The position numbers and the translations under genes are program-made. A stretch of DNA of 40,391 nucleotides from an uncultured Prevotellaceae bacterium (lineage in GTDB: Bacteria; Bacteroidota; Bacteroidia; Bacteroidales; Muribaculaceae), in the NCBI GenBank assembly GCA_900318335.1, contig ONKF01000022.1, forward strand, positions 1-40,391. The letters are read 5' to 3'. The notes beneath the pieces are model-generated. The model saw only the letters and a list, made by a program, of their open reading frames with translations. It was not told the origin of the DNA and ran no database searches. How positions within the stretch are numbered: the stretch's first letter is position 1; the number at the start of each line of letters is the position of its first letter. Shown here piece by piece: positions 1-6,820 of this stretch.

Positions 1-579
1 TTTACTCTTGTTCATCTTGTCTATGAGATACTCCTTATACATATTTAAACCTCTCTGGCTAAATATCTGCATGGTTTTATCCTTCTCTCGCAAGGTGTCT
101 ACAAAACGGCCAAACTCACTCAGGAGCGATTCGCTTTGACGTTTTGTGCTGTCCTTGATAGATGGCTTAACGTAGCTATGGTAATATTCCAGAGCATCAG
201 CTGCAATATAAACGAGGTTGATTTTCTTTATAGCCATATCTCTATTGATGAATTTTTTGAGTGTTTCTGCTATGTCATCGACATTATTGTTGCAAATATA
301 CTCAATAAATTCAGAAAAATAGCCTCTCAATTTATTTAAATAATTGTTGGCAATTTTGTTGTTACGATTATCCTGCTTACTCTGGATATTTGATATCACT
401 GCAAGCTGCCTCTCTTGATCCCATTGGCTAGCATAAACCTTCATCTTGGTATATATTCGATACCGCTTACCGTCTACGCTAGCAACGAGGTATATTTGGC
501 AGGGACGCGTGGAATGAGAATTTCGTAAATAGAATTTCAACTTGCTCTCTCTGTAAAATATTTGTCCTTTTTTGCTCAT
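1..579 (-). CDS. Tyrosine recombinase/integrase, N-terminal part (runs off the window)
   Basis: An open frame reads leftward from ATG at 577-579 without a stop to the window edge (193 codons). Residues about 10-60 have the pattern of the Bacteroidetes Arm DNA-binding domain (FYLRNSHSTRPCQIYLVAS, then KRYRIYTKMKVYASQWD). Residues about 85-193 are helical and charged, as in the SAM-like core-binding domain. The catalytic domain (R...HxxR...Y) would lie outside the window, so activity cannot be judged. Base composition is clearly more AT-rich than the housekeeping genes to the right, which fits an acquired element whose right end is near here. The start is supported by the loss of frame upstream and by the typical MSKKGQ-type beginning. 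The family is fairly sure; the kind of element (conjugative transposon, phage, island) is unknown. Confidence 0.75.
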   Translation of the reverse strand, partial: MSKKGQIFYRESKLKFYLRNSHSTRPCQIYLVASVDGKRYRIYTKMKVYASQWDQERQLAVISNIQSKQDNRNNKIANNYLNKLRGYFSEFIEYICNNNVDDIAETLKKFINRDMAIKKINLVYIAADALEYYHSYVKPSIKDSTKRQSESLLSEFGRFVDTLREKDKTMQIFSQRGLNMYKEYLIDKMNKSK

Positions 580-584
580 AATTT

Positions 585-658
585 TGACACAGAATTTGAT
601 CACACACTACTGTTTATAGTAACTTTTTGAACCGTTTTTGTACCCAAATTTTGTGTCA
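585..658. repeat. 14-bp imperfect inverted repeat upstream of the integrase gene
   Basis: TGACACAGAATTTG at 585-598 and CAAATTTTGTGTCA at 645-658 are reverse complements with one mismatch, 46 bp apart, between the integrase start and the sigma-54-type promoter. Inverted or direct sites at this place often bind the integrase or mark the attachment region. That role is inference; no second attachment site is visible because the element extends out of the window. Confidence 0.4.
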
Positions 659-746
659 TTTGAGCCATTTTGAAGGCAAATCCATGGAAGTAAGCCCGAA
701 AATCGCCTACCGTAATAGCCTTAATATCAGTTATTTATAACATCAA

Positions 747-770
747 AAAGTTGGCACGGTAATTGCAGAT
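747..770 (+). promoter_or_regulatory. Sigma-54 (RpoN) promoter, full consensus match
   Basis: The segment reads AAAG-T-TGGCACG-GTAA-TTGCA-GAT. Every specified position agrees with the published -24/-12 consensus mrNrYTGGCACGNNNNTTGCWNNW: GG of the -24 element at 753-754, GC of the -12 element at 765-766. The start of transcription would be near 777. Such a promoter needs RpoN and an AAA+ enhancer-binding protein; no clear activator site is visible upstream. Confidence 0.7.
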
Positions 771-776
771 ATAGGT

Positions 777-858
777 TCGAACTCATAATTTTTGGAGGTT
801 TTTTAGGGTTAAACATGATTGTCAGCATCCCTCGAGAGAGTCGTGCTGATTTTTTTTT
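777..858 (+). ncRNA. Candidate short RNA made from the sigma-54 promoter
   Basis: Between the predicted start near 777 and the terminator ending at 858 there are only about 80 nt and no convincing gene. A frame opening at ATG 815 runs through the terminator into the acetyltransferase, but its first 23 codons (MIVSIPRESRADFF...) look like translated hairpin and T-tract. GGAGG at 795-799 lies 15 bp before that ATG, so a leader peptide or attenuator is the main alternative. The call is inferred from promoter and terminator geometry; no known RNA family is recognised. Confidence 0.35.
822..858 (+). terminator. Intrinsic terminator or attenuator before the acetyltransferase
   Basis: TCAGCA (822-827) pairs with TGCTGA (844-849). 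Inside, CTC-GAGA-GAG forms a short upper stem with a tetraloop after a 3x3 internal loop. Nine T residues (850-858) follow. Confidence 0.6.
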
Positions 859-859
859 G

Positions 860-867
860 TATTTTTG
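860..867 (+). promoter_or_regulatory. Possible -7 element for the acetyltransferase
   Basis: TATTTTTG fits the Bacteroidetes TAnnTTTG -7 consensus and lies 17 bp before the preferred start at 884, giving a very short leader. No good TTTG is seen at the usual -33 distance, so this is weak and partly overlaps the T-tract end. Confidence 0.35.
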
Positions 868-883
868 TGGCTATAAATACGAT

Positions 884-1453
884 ATGACTATGAGCGAGAA
901 AGAGAAAATGCTGGCGGGGCTGCCTTATAGCGCCATTGATGAGCAATTGCTGAAGGAACTGAACGAGTGTAAGGACATCATCCACCGCTACAATGAGCTG
1001 CTGCCGTCGATGCGGGCCGAACGCACCGCTATGCTGAAGTCGCTATTAGGGCACGTTGGCGATGACAACATATTGATTAACCAACCGTTCTACTGCGACT
1101 ATGGCAAGCACATCAGCGTGGGGAAACGTTTCTTTGCCAACTTCAACTTCACGGCACTTGACGAGGCGCTGGTGACCATCGGCGACGACTGCTTTATCGG
1201 TCCCAATGTGGGCATCTACACGGCGTGCCATAGCACTGACCCAGTGGAGCGCAACACTCGCCGCGAGTGGGCACTTCCCGTGACCATAGGCGACAACGTC
1301 TGGATAGGCGGCTCGGTGACGATCCTGGCGGGTGTGACCATCGGCGATAATGTGACCATCGGCGCCGGGTCGGTAGTGACCCGCGACATCCCATCGGGCT
1401 GCGTAGCGGTAGGCAATCCCTGCCGTGTAATCAGAAAACTCCAGGAAGGATAA
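884..1453 (+). CDS. Maltose/galactoside O-acetyltransferase family (left-handed beta-helix)
   Basis: The protein is about 189 aa, the usual length of the Maa/LacA/NodL group, which moves acetyl from acetyl-CoA to a sugar hydroxyl in the cytoplasm. The N-terminus (MSEKEKMLAGLPYSAID) is the Mac domain. The rest shows hexapeptide repeats, for instance VTIGDDCFIGPNVGIY, then VTIGDNVWIGGSVTILAG and VTIGDNVTIGAGSVV. The family histidine lies in YTACHSTDP, and VAVGNPCRVIR is the typical end. ATG 884 or 890 is preferred over ATG 815 because the extra 23 codons cover the upstream terminator hairpin. The gene is monocistronic, facing the leftward rpmH. The acceptor sugar cannot be told from sequence. 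Confidence 0.88.
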   Translation: MTMSEKEKMLAGLPYSAIDEQLLKELNECKDIIHRYNELLPSMRAERTAMLKSLLGHVGDDNILINQPFYCDYGKHISVGKRFFANFNFTALDEALVTIGDDCFIGPNVGIYTACHSTDPVERNTRREWALPVTIGDNVWIGGSVTILAGVTIGDNVTIGAGSVVTRDIPSGCVAVGNPCRVIRKLQEG

Positions 1454-1558
1454 CAGAAAGGTAAAAGGAAAGAACGATAATCGCAAGATGCGCTGGCTGC
1501 TTGGAATCTTGTCAGGGTTATCGCTCTACTGATTACCATTGATCATGATGCAACAAAT

Positions 1559-1588
1559 GCCGTTACAGTCCCATGGGACCATAACGGC
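1559..1588 (-). terminator. Hairpin downstream of rpmH
   Basis: GCCGTTA (1559-1565) pairs with TAACGGC (1582-1588), with an inner TCCC-AT-GGGA stem. It lies about 55 bp past the rpmH stop, but the T-tract on the minus strand is poor. The rest of 1454-1642 shows no gene. Confidence 0.5.
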
Positions 1589-1642
1589 TTGATGCGTTGT
1601 AGAGTAGCGGGCGCGGCCCGCAACGTCACTTACAAGATAGGA

Positions 1643-1795
1643 TTACTTGTAAACAGTATCGCTAACAGTGAGGCTGTAACGACCCTTAGCGCGGCGACGG
1701 GCAAGAACCTTGCGGCCGTCGGCAGTGCGCATGCGCTGACGGAAGCCATGTTTGTTGGCTTTCTTACGGTTCGAGGGTTGGAATGTTCTTTTCAT
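1643..1795 (-). CDS. rpmH: 50S ribosomal protein L34
   Basis: This short leftward frame of 50 codons plus TAA starts at ATG 1793-1795. It begins [18 protein letters not shown], followed by [20 protein letters not shown] and ends [10 protein letters not shown]. This is a full L34, with its basic helix and the conserved NRKxxxxHGFxxRM core, and it binds 23S rRNA in the large subunit. The usual L34 length is 44-53 aa, so it is complete. A frame of 88 codons on the other strand over the same bases is a shadow. It is transcribed away from efp, from a promoter in the shared 1796-1996 gap. Confidence 0.96.
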   Translation of the reverse strand: MKRTFQPSNRKKANKHGFRQRMRTADGRKVLARRRAKGRYSLTVSDTVYK

Positions 1796-1846
1796 TGTTT
1801 ATCTCTGTTTTTTAGTTGTTCCGAAAATTTTTCGCAAAATGCGGTG

Positions 1847-1877
1847 CAAAATTAGTGCTTTTTTTCAAATTACACAA
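1847..1877 (-). promoter_or_regulatory. rpmH promoter
   Basis: On the minus strand TAATTTTG (complement of 1847-1854) is a -7 element, with TTG (complement of 1875-1877) 20 bp upstream. It lies about 50 bp before the rpmH start. Confidence 0.5.
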
Positions 1878-1904
1878 GAGTAAATGCATTTTTGCAGAAA
1901 AGTT

Positions 1905-1935
1905 TTTGTTTTTTTTCTCAAAATCACTACTTTTG
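1905..1935 (+). promoter_or_regulatory. efp promoter
   Basis: TTTG (1905-1908), a 19-bp spacer and TACTTTTG (1928-1935) match the Bacteroidetes primary-sigma consensus exactly. Transcription would start near 1941, leaving a leader of about 55 nt before ATG 1997. Confidence 0.7.
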
Positions 1936-1996
1936 CACCCACAAAAGACTGAAAGAAATAATATTTACATAAATCAATAGCATAACGACTACAATT

Positions 1997-2418
1997 ATGA
2001 TTAATGCTCAAGACATCAAGAACGGAACGTGCATCCGCTTGGACGGCGATCTGTATTTCTGCATCGAATTCCTTCATGTAAAGCCCGGTAAGGGTAACAC
2101 CTTAACAACGAGACGTTTGAGCAGATTCCCATCAGCAAGGACTTGATCACCGGTGCCGACTTCATGAAGGAAGGCGACATCGTGGAGGTTGTCAGTGACG
2201 CATCGACCGAAACCGTGCTGTTTGCCGAGATGCCCATCAAGACCCAGCTGAAGATCACCTACACCGAGCCCGGCGTGAAAGGCGACACCGCCACCAACAC
2301 CCTGAAGCCCGCCACCGTCGAGACCGGCGCCACCGTACGTGTGCCCCTGTTCATCGACACCGACGAGGTCATCGAGGTTGACACCCGCGACGGTAGCTAC
2401 CAGGGCCGCGTGAGGTAA
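1997..2418 (+). pseudogene. efp: Elongation factor P, internally deleted and frameshifted
   Basis: From ATG 1997 the frame gives 35 good EF-P residues (MINAQDIKNGTCIRLDGDLY... ending VKPGKGNT), including the PGKG loop that reaches the peptidyl-transferase centre. It then leaves the family and stops 17 codons later. From about 2104, a different frame resumes with [20 protein letters not shown] and runs 104 residues to TAA 2416-2418, with the normal EF-P end [12 protein letters not shown]. The 35 and 104 residues leave about 48 of the usual 187-188 missing, so about 142 bp is lost between 2103 and 2104. EF-P relieves ribosome stalling at polyproline. No functional EF-P can come from this copy. 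It may be a real lesion or an assembly error; the intact promoter, terminator and otherwise undecayed codons favour an error or a very recent event. Confidence 0.88.
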
Positions 2419-2443
2419 TCACACTCCCCTACTCTACTCATCA

Positions 2444-2484
2444 CGAGGGACGCCGCAACTCACTGCTGGCGTCCCTCGCTTTTT
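2444..2484 (+). terminator. efp terminator
   Basis: CGAGGGACGCC (2444-2454) pairs perfectly with GGCGTCCCTCG (2468-2478), followed by CTTTTT. It ends 66 bp past the efp stop and faces the leftward lipoprotein gene. Confidence 0.9.
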
Positions 2485-2512
2485 ATCAGGAAATCAAGTG
2501 TCTGATTGATGA

Positions 2513-3013
2513 TTATATTTTCCTCAATATCCAGGGGAGAGGCTCGAGAATCTTGAGGCAGACCTTCTTGTGAATGTCATGCAGCAGAGCCGCAGCCTCG
2601 GTCTTGTCGTCAAAGCCTTGCACAACTACAAAATACTGCTTGTCGTCTCCGCCATAGAGCACATAACTGCCCTTGAAACCGCACTCCTCGCGCAGGCGGT
2701 CGCGGTAGCTCTTGGCGTTGATGCGCTGAGTGAAAGTAGCTACCACCACGTTATAGGGCTTAGCAACGTCGGTTGAGTCGATGGCGACATTGGCATTGAC
2801 ATAGACCAGCCTGACGCTATCGCCGTTGATGACGGTGGTGTAACGCTGTCGCTCGGCCTCAATCTTGGCATAGGTCTCGGCCCCGATGCCGGTCTTGCGG
2901 CGCTCGACAGCCTTCTCGTAGGCTTCGCGGTAATTCTTCTCACTGCTGTGGCATCCCGTCAGCAGCAGGGTGCCCATCAGCATCGCTATCACTAAATAAA
3001 ATGTCTTTCTCAT
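2513..3013 (-). CDS. SPOR-domain lipoprotein
   Basis: The 166-aa product has a lipoprotein signal peptide with lipobox LLTGC (lipidated Cys21), so it should be anchored in an envelope membrane. Residues about 25-70 are charged and probably helical. From about 85 on (PYNVVVATFTQRINAKSYRD... and QYFVVVQGFDDKTEAAALLH) the spacing is that of a SPOR domain, which in known cases binds denuded glycan strands at division septa. It overlaps the upstream phosphodiesterase by 4 bp (ATGA), so the two are translationally coupled. Its exact role is not known. Confidence 0.82.
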   Translation of the reverse strand: MRKTFYLVIAMLMGTLLLTGCHSSEKNYREAYEKAVERRKTGIGAETYAKIEAERQRYTTVINGDSVRLVYVNANVAIDSTDVAKPYNVVVATFTQRINAKSYRDRLREECGFKGSYVLYGGDDKQYFVVVQGFDDKTEAAALLHDIHKKVCLKILEPLPWILRKI

Positions 3014-3504
3014 TTCGCTAATTCTATTACCTGAGCATGGGTGATATTTCCGTTATCAAGGGTGAGCGTCACCAGCGTGCGCACAACCTGCCAGCCCTGC
3101 ACACCAGCAGCACCGGGATTGACAACGAGGCAGCCCAGCGAGCGGTCGGGCATCACCTTGAGGATGTGGCTGTGGCCGCACACGAACAGCTTGGGGCGCG
3201 ACAGTTCAAGCCTCGACTTGATGCCGGGGGCATACTTGCCAGGATAGCCGCCGATGTGGGTCATTACCACCTTGACGCCCTCGACCTCAAAAATCTCCAT
3301 TTCCTTGAAGCGGCGCCTCAGGCTCGCCCCGTCAACATTACCACAGACGGCACGAAACACAGGAGCGACGGCCTCAAGCCGATCGGCAAGGTCATCGCTA
3401 CCGATATCCCCTGCATGCCATATCTCATCACAGTCGGCAAAGTGCTCGGCATAGCGGTCGTCCCACCAGGCGTGCGTGTCACTGATGATGCCTATCTTCT
3501 TCAT
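3010..3504 (-). CDS. YfcE/MJ0936-type metallophosphodiesterase
   Basis: The 164-aa single-domain calcineurin-like phosphoesterase is complete. Its metal-binding motifs appear in order: SDTHAWWD (Asp9, His11), GDIGSDD, GNVDGAS, MTHIGG, and CGHSHILKV, followed by VVNPGAAG. The family is cytosolic, uses Mn or similar metals and cleaves phosphodiesters; the natural substrate is generally unknown. It lies in a leftward run ribE - this gene - SPOR lipoprotein, overlapping the last by 4 bp and separated from ribE by 60 bp that contain a palindromic repeat. Confidence 0.9.
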   Translation of the reverse strand: MKKIGIISDTHAWWDDRYAEHFADCDEIWHAGDIGSDDLADRLEAVAPVFRAVCGNVDGASLRRRFKEMEIFEVEGVKVVMTHIGGYPGKYAPGIKSRLELSRPKLFVCGHSHILKVMPDRSLGCLVVNPGAAGVQGWQVVRTLVTLTLDNGNITHAQVIELAK

Positions 3505-3531
3505 CTATCTATATCTTTTAGCAAGGAAATG

Positions 3532-3562
3532 TGTGACAAAAAGAACCGTCCCTTTTGTCACA
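3532..3562. repeat. Dispersed palindrome, copy 1
   Basis: TGTGACAAAA (3532-3541) and TTTTGTCACA (3553-3562) pair, enclosing AGAACCGTCCC. The core is shared with two copies near 12.3 and 12.7 kb. It fills the 60-bp gap between ribE and the phosphodiesterase gene and may act as a hairpin in the mRNA. Confidence 0.7.
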
Positions 3563-3564
3563 AT

Positions 3565-4173
3565 TTAGAGGGCAAATTCCATGAGGCGTGCGAGGTACTT
3601 GCCGATGATGTCAAACTCCAGGTTGACCACGGTGCCCACCTCGATGCAGTGGAAGTTGGTAATCTCGCGGGTGTAGGGGATGATGGCGACCTGGAAAGTG
3701 TCACGCTCACTGTTGCAGACGGTGAGCGACACGCCGTTGACGGTCACACTACCCTTCTCGACCGTGACGTAACCCTTACGTGCCATCTCGGGGGCCACTT
3801 CATACTTGAAGGTGAAGTAATGGCTACCGTCCACCTCCTTGACCGCTGTACACACAGCCGTCTGGTCCACGTGACCTTGAACGATGTGACCGTCAAGACG
3901 GCCCTCGATGAGCATCGAGCGCTCCACATTGACCTCGTCACCCACCTTGAGCAGGCCCAGGTTACTGCGGTCCAGGGTCTCTTGGATAGCGGTGACGGTA
4001 TAGGTGCGGTCTCCAGGCAACTCAACCACAGTGAGGCACACACCATTGTGAGACACGCTCTGGTCAATTTTCAACTCATTGGTGAAACTGCACTTGAGTG
4101 TAATGTGCAGGTTGCCACCGTCCTTACGTAATGCGACAACACGCGCCGCCTCTTCAACTATTCCTGAAAACAT
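3565..4173 (-). CDS. ribE: Riboflavin synthase, alpha subunit
   Basis: The 202-aa protein begins with the signature MFSGIVEE and has two lumazine-binding beta-barrel halves, about residues 1-97 and 98-202. The repeated SHNGVCLTV and TVNGVSLTV motifs are the ligand-binding parts of the two halves. It dismutates two 6,7-dimethyl-8-ribityllumazine molecules into riboflavin and a pyrimidine, the last step of vitamin B2 synthesis. Length is normal. It is the first gene of a leftward run. No FMN riboswitch-like structure is evident in the upstream gap 4174-4276. Confidence 0.95.
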   Translation of the reverse strand: MFSGIVEEAARVVALRKDGGNLHITLKCSFTNELKIDQSVSHNGVCLTVVELPGDRTYTVTAIQETLDRSNLGLLKVGDEVNVERSMLIEGRLDGHIVQGHVDQTAVCTAVKEVDGSHYFTFKYEVAPEMARKGYVTVEKGSVTVNGVSLTVCNSERDTFQVAIIPYTREITNFHCIEVGTVVNLEFDIIGKYLARLMEFAL

Positions 4174-4276
4174 ATTTATCTATTATTTAGTACTCATATT
4201 AGTATTCAATAAACGAGTTGCCACTATCCTTTATTGCCCATGCTTTACCATATTTACAAACCCGGCTCCACGTCAT

Positions 4277-4307
4277 CTTGACCAAGACCGTTAATCGCCT
4301 ATATTTG
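4277..4307 (+). promoter_or_regulatory. Promoter for the small HTH gene
   Basis: CTTG (4277-4280) and TATATTTG (4300-4307) are 19 bp apart. A second -7-like TAATTTTG at 4371-4378 is nearer the start but lacks a -33 partner, so either could be used. Confidence 0.4.
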
Positions 4308-4408
4308 GTTAAAGAATATTAATTATACAAGATAATCCACCAAATACACCAATTTTAAGGAGAAATTTGTTAATTTTGCCAACGACGGATTTGATACTTT
4401 TACAATTG

Positions 4409-4636
4409 ATGGGAAAAATACGCATAAATATTGGAAAAGAGATTCGTGACGAACTGCAGCGGCAAGGGCGTTCCGTCCAGTGGCTATCCGAACAACTGGA
4501 CTGCAATCGCACGAACATATATAACATTTTCTTGCGCGAGAGCATCAGCACTGAATTGCTGCTCGGCATCAGCATTGCCCTCAACAAGGACTTCTTTGCT
4601 TTATATTCCCAATATCTCCAGGAATTAGATAAATAA
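4409..4636 (+). CDS. Small helix-turn-helix (XRE-like) protein
   Basis: This 75-aa protein starts at ATG 4409 (MGKIRINIGKEIRDELQRQG). The longer frame from 4367 would include the -7 element at 4371-4378, so it is not preferred. Residues about 20-45 (SVQWLSEQLDCNRTNIYNIF) form a helix-turn-helix; the remainder (SISTELLLGISIALNKDFFA) continues the compact helical domain. Bacteroidetes carry many such single-domain proteins of unknown target. It is monocistronic between two leftward genes. DNA binding is inferred from the fold. Confidence 0.75.
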   Translation: MGKIRINIGKEIRDELQRQGRSVQWLSEQLDCNRTNIYNIFLRESISTELLLGISIALNKDFFALYSQYLQELDK

Positions 4637-4667
4637 GCGCCTCACAACCACAATCACATCCGGTCAA

Positions 4668-4705
4668 TAAAAAAATCCCCGCCACTCGAAAACCAAGGGC
4701 GGGGA
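4668..4705 (-). terminator. pfp terminator
   Basis: TCCCCGCC (4676-4683) pairs with GGCGGGGA (4698-4705). The run of A at 4668-4675 gives a T-tract on the minus strand. It lies 100 bp past the pfp stop. Confidence 0.85.
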
Positions 4706-4805
4706 GCAAGCTGTTTAGAAGTTATTAATATGCTTGAGTCGCGGGCTGAACGCCCTTGACCGGAAGCCTATTGCCATGTGGACGGCTCAAAATAGCCGCC
4801 GGACA

Positions 4806-6467
4806 TCATTCCTTGCCAAACTGCTCAAAGAACAGCGTGTAGGAGGTCTTGTCCACCAATTCCTCAGGACCGAAGAACTGGATGGGACCCGGATAGATGT
4901 AGCACGTCTCGAGCGCCCACTGCTCGCGGTTCTCGACGAAGTGCTTGAAGGGAGCGCCCTCGAGGTCAACCAGCGCCTTGCGGATAACGGGCTTGTCCTG
5001 GCCCGAACGGCGTTCCATGTTCATCATCATGGTGATGGGCACACCACAGGCCACCCAATCCTGAGCCTTGCGGCCCAGATGGGTGATGGCCGACATGTAG
5101 CCAGTAGCACCGACGAAGATGAGGTGGGATGCGTTGTAACCCAGCGAGTAGCAGTAGTCGGCATCAAAGTTGGAGGGGAAGGAGCAACGACCCTCGTAGC
5201 CGAAGAAGTGATGCTGAGTCTTGAACTTGATGGGATTGATCAAGCCAGCCTCAACGCGCATCTCAAGAACGTGGGCAACCATGCGGCTGAGCAGACGCTC
5301 ACTCTCGATCTGTGACACCATCACGTTACCATGCTCGTCACGGTCGAGTGTAAGCTGACGGGCCACGTCATCGGGAAGCGAGTCGTAGATGGCCTTATTC
5401 TCCTCGGAGAGGTGCTCGTGAACGAAGTTGTTCTGGGCCTCATCACGCAGGCGGGGAATGTCGGGATACTTGGTGAGCAGCTCGTTCAGTTCGGCGATAA
5501 GCTTCTTCATAGCAGGGACAAACTCGACGATGCCCTCGGGAACGAGAACAGTACCGTAGTCCATACCCATGTCATGACGCTTAACGACGATGTCGGCAAT
5601 CTCCTCGGCAATATCATGCAGAGTCATGTTGCGTGCCTCGACCTCCTCGCTGATGATACAGTAGTTGGGGCGGGTCTGCAGCGCACACTCCAGAGCGATG
5701 TGCGACGCCGAGCGTCCCATCAGCTTCATGAAGTGCCAGTATTTCTTGGCCGAGTTGGCATCACGGGCCACGTTACCGATGAGCTCGCTATAAACCTTGG
5801 TAGCCGTGTCAAAGCCGAACGAGGTCTCGATCTGCTCGTTCTTGAGGTCGCCGTCGATGGTCTTGGGCACACCGATGACCTGTACGCCTGCATCATGGGC
5901 CTTGTAATACTCGGCCAGGATAGCAGCATTAGTATTGCTGTCGTCACCACCGATGATGACCACAGCCGTGATGTTGAGTTCACGGAGTATCTGCAAGCCG
6001 GCCTCAAACTGCTCAGGCTTATCAAGCTTAGTACGGCCCGATCCGATCAGGTCAAAACCACCAGTGTTGCGGTACTGCTCGATGAGGTCACCCGTGAGTT
6101 CGATGTAACGGTGCTTGACCAGTCCGTTAGGACCTCCCAGGAAGCCAAAGAGGCGGCAATATTTGTTCAGCGCCTTGATACCGTCATACAGTCCGCAGAT
6201 CACGTTGTGACCACCAGGAGCCTGTCCACCGCTGAGGATCACACCCACATTGAAGGGCTTCTCGGGCGGCATGGCAGAATCGTCGCGTTCAAAGGTCAAT
6301 TGCGGCATACCATAAGTGCAGGGGAACAATTTCTTGATGGCTTCTTGGTCAGCTACCGACTGCGTGGGTTCACCCTCGACCGCACGCACGGGGCACCTGA
6401 GCGTAACGGGCAACTTGGGCCTATAGGTAAGCCTCATTTGCTCCAGATAACTCTTATTGTCAGTCAT
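4806..6467 (-). CDS. pfp: Diphosphate--fructose-6-phosphate 1-phosphotransferase
   Basis: The 553-aa protein is the long PPi-dependent form of phosphofructokinase, which interconverts fructose 6-phosphate and fructose 1,6-bisphosphate with pyrophosphate. Visible motifs are GGQAPGGHN (80-88), GGDDSN (173-178, where the second Asp is the PPi-type residue) and PKTIDGDLKN (201-210) with the catalytic Asp. The length matches the Bacteroidetes/plant-beta-like enzymes. It is a reversible glycolytic enzyme of the cytosol, common in Bacteroidales. It is monocistronic, with its own terminator. The long upstream gap 6468-6820 separates it from the divergent rmlA. Confidence 0.94.
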   Translation of the reverse strand: MTDNKSYLEQMRLTYRPKLPVTLRCPVRAVEGEPTQSVADQEAIKKLFPCTYGMPQLTFERDDSAMPPEKPFNVGVILSGGQAPGGHNVICGLYDGIKALNKYCRLFGFLGGPNGLVKHRYIELTGDLIEQYRNTGGFDLIGSGRTKLDKPEQFEAGLQILRELNITAVVIIGGDDSNTNAAILAEYYKAHDAGVQVIGVPKTIDGDLKNEQIETSFGFDTATKVYSELIGNVARDANSAKKYWHFMKLMGRSASHIALECALQTRPNYCIISEEVEARNMTLHDIAEEIADIVVKRHDMGMDYGTVLVPEGIVEFVPAMKKLIAELNELLTKYPDIPRLRDEAQNNFVHEHLSEENKAIYDSLPDDVARQLTLDRDEHGNVMVSQIESERLLSRMVAHVLEMRVEAGLINPIKFKTQHHFFGYEGRCSFPSNFDADYCYSLGYNASHLIFVGATGYMSAITHLGRKAQDWVACGVPITMMMNMERRSGQDKPVIRKALVDLEGAPFKHFVENREQWALETCYIYPGPIQFFGPEELVDKTSYTLFFEQFGKE

Positions 6468-6519
6468 TTTATTGAATATATTGGTTTGTTAAACGATTAA
6501 ACAATCTCTTTTACGGCGA

Positions 6520-6527
6520 CAAAAGTA
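6520..6527 (-). promoter_or_regulatory. Possible -7 element for pfp
   Basis: The minus strand reads TACTTTTG here, 53 bp before the pfp start. An adjacent TAAATTTG (complement of 6531-6538) also fits the consensus. No -33 TTTG is at the right distance. The middle of the gap (6540-6730) is AT-rich, contains two similar TCTTGAATTT strings and holds no gene that I can see. Confidence 0.4.
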
Positions 6528-6736
6528 CTGCAAATTTATCACCCCCACATCATAAAACGATAACAAATTCTTGAATTTTTCAGCCCTATTTAGAATTTTT
6601 GACACTTTTAGGCCGAAAAACGATGATTTTTCACCAAGAATCTTGAATTTGCTTACAATTTGCCATCGGGCTTTTCTCCCATTGGCCTAAACAAGATTCA
6701 CCACATCACCGATTTCAACATTTTTCAACGACAGGC

Positions 6737-6767
6737 TTGGTGCATTGCCGAAAACTTTGTAACTTCG
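6737..6767 (+). promoter_or_regulatory. Promoter for the rmlA cluster
   Basis: TTGG (6737-6740) and TAACTTCG (6760-6767) are 19 bp apart; the -7 element has one mismatch to TAnnTTTG. Transcription would start near 6773, about 48 nt before rmlA. Confidence 0.45.
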
Positions 6768-6820
6768 CAAGATTAAACATAACGACAACCGTACACAACC
6801 ACAAGATATAGCTAACGACT

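Noticed and set aside
760-800. tRNA-like T-loop GGTTCGAAC near the sigma-54 promoter
   Set aside because: The flanking bases do not pair into a T-stem, and no D-arm, anticodon arm or acceptor stem can be built around it.
815-883. N-terminal extension of the acetyltransferase from ATG 815
   Set aside because: The 23 extra codons consist of the terminator hairpin and T-tract. The family N-terminus begins at 884/890, and a -7 element lies in between.
1589-1855. Rightward open frame of 88 codons
   Set aside because: It overlaps the complete rpmH gene on the other strand, whose 50 residues are unmistakable L34.
3037-4131. Rightward open frame of 364 codons
   Set aside because: It is antisense to both the phosphodiesterase and riboflavin synthase genes and shows no domain. 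It is a compositional shadow.
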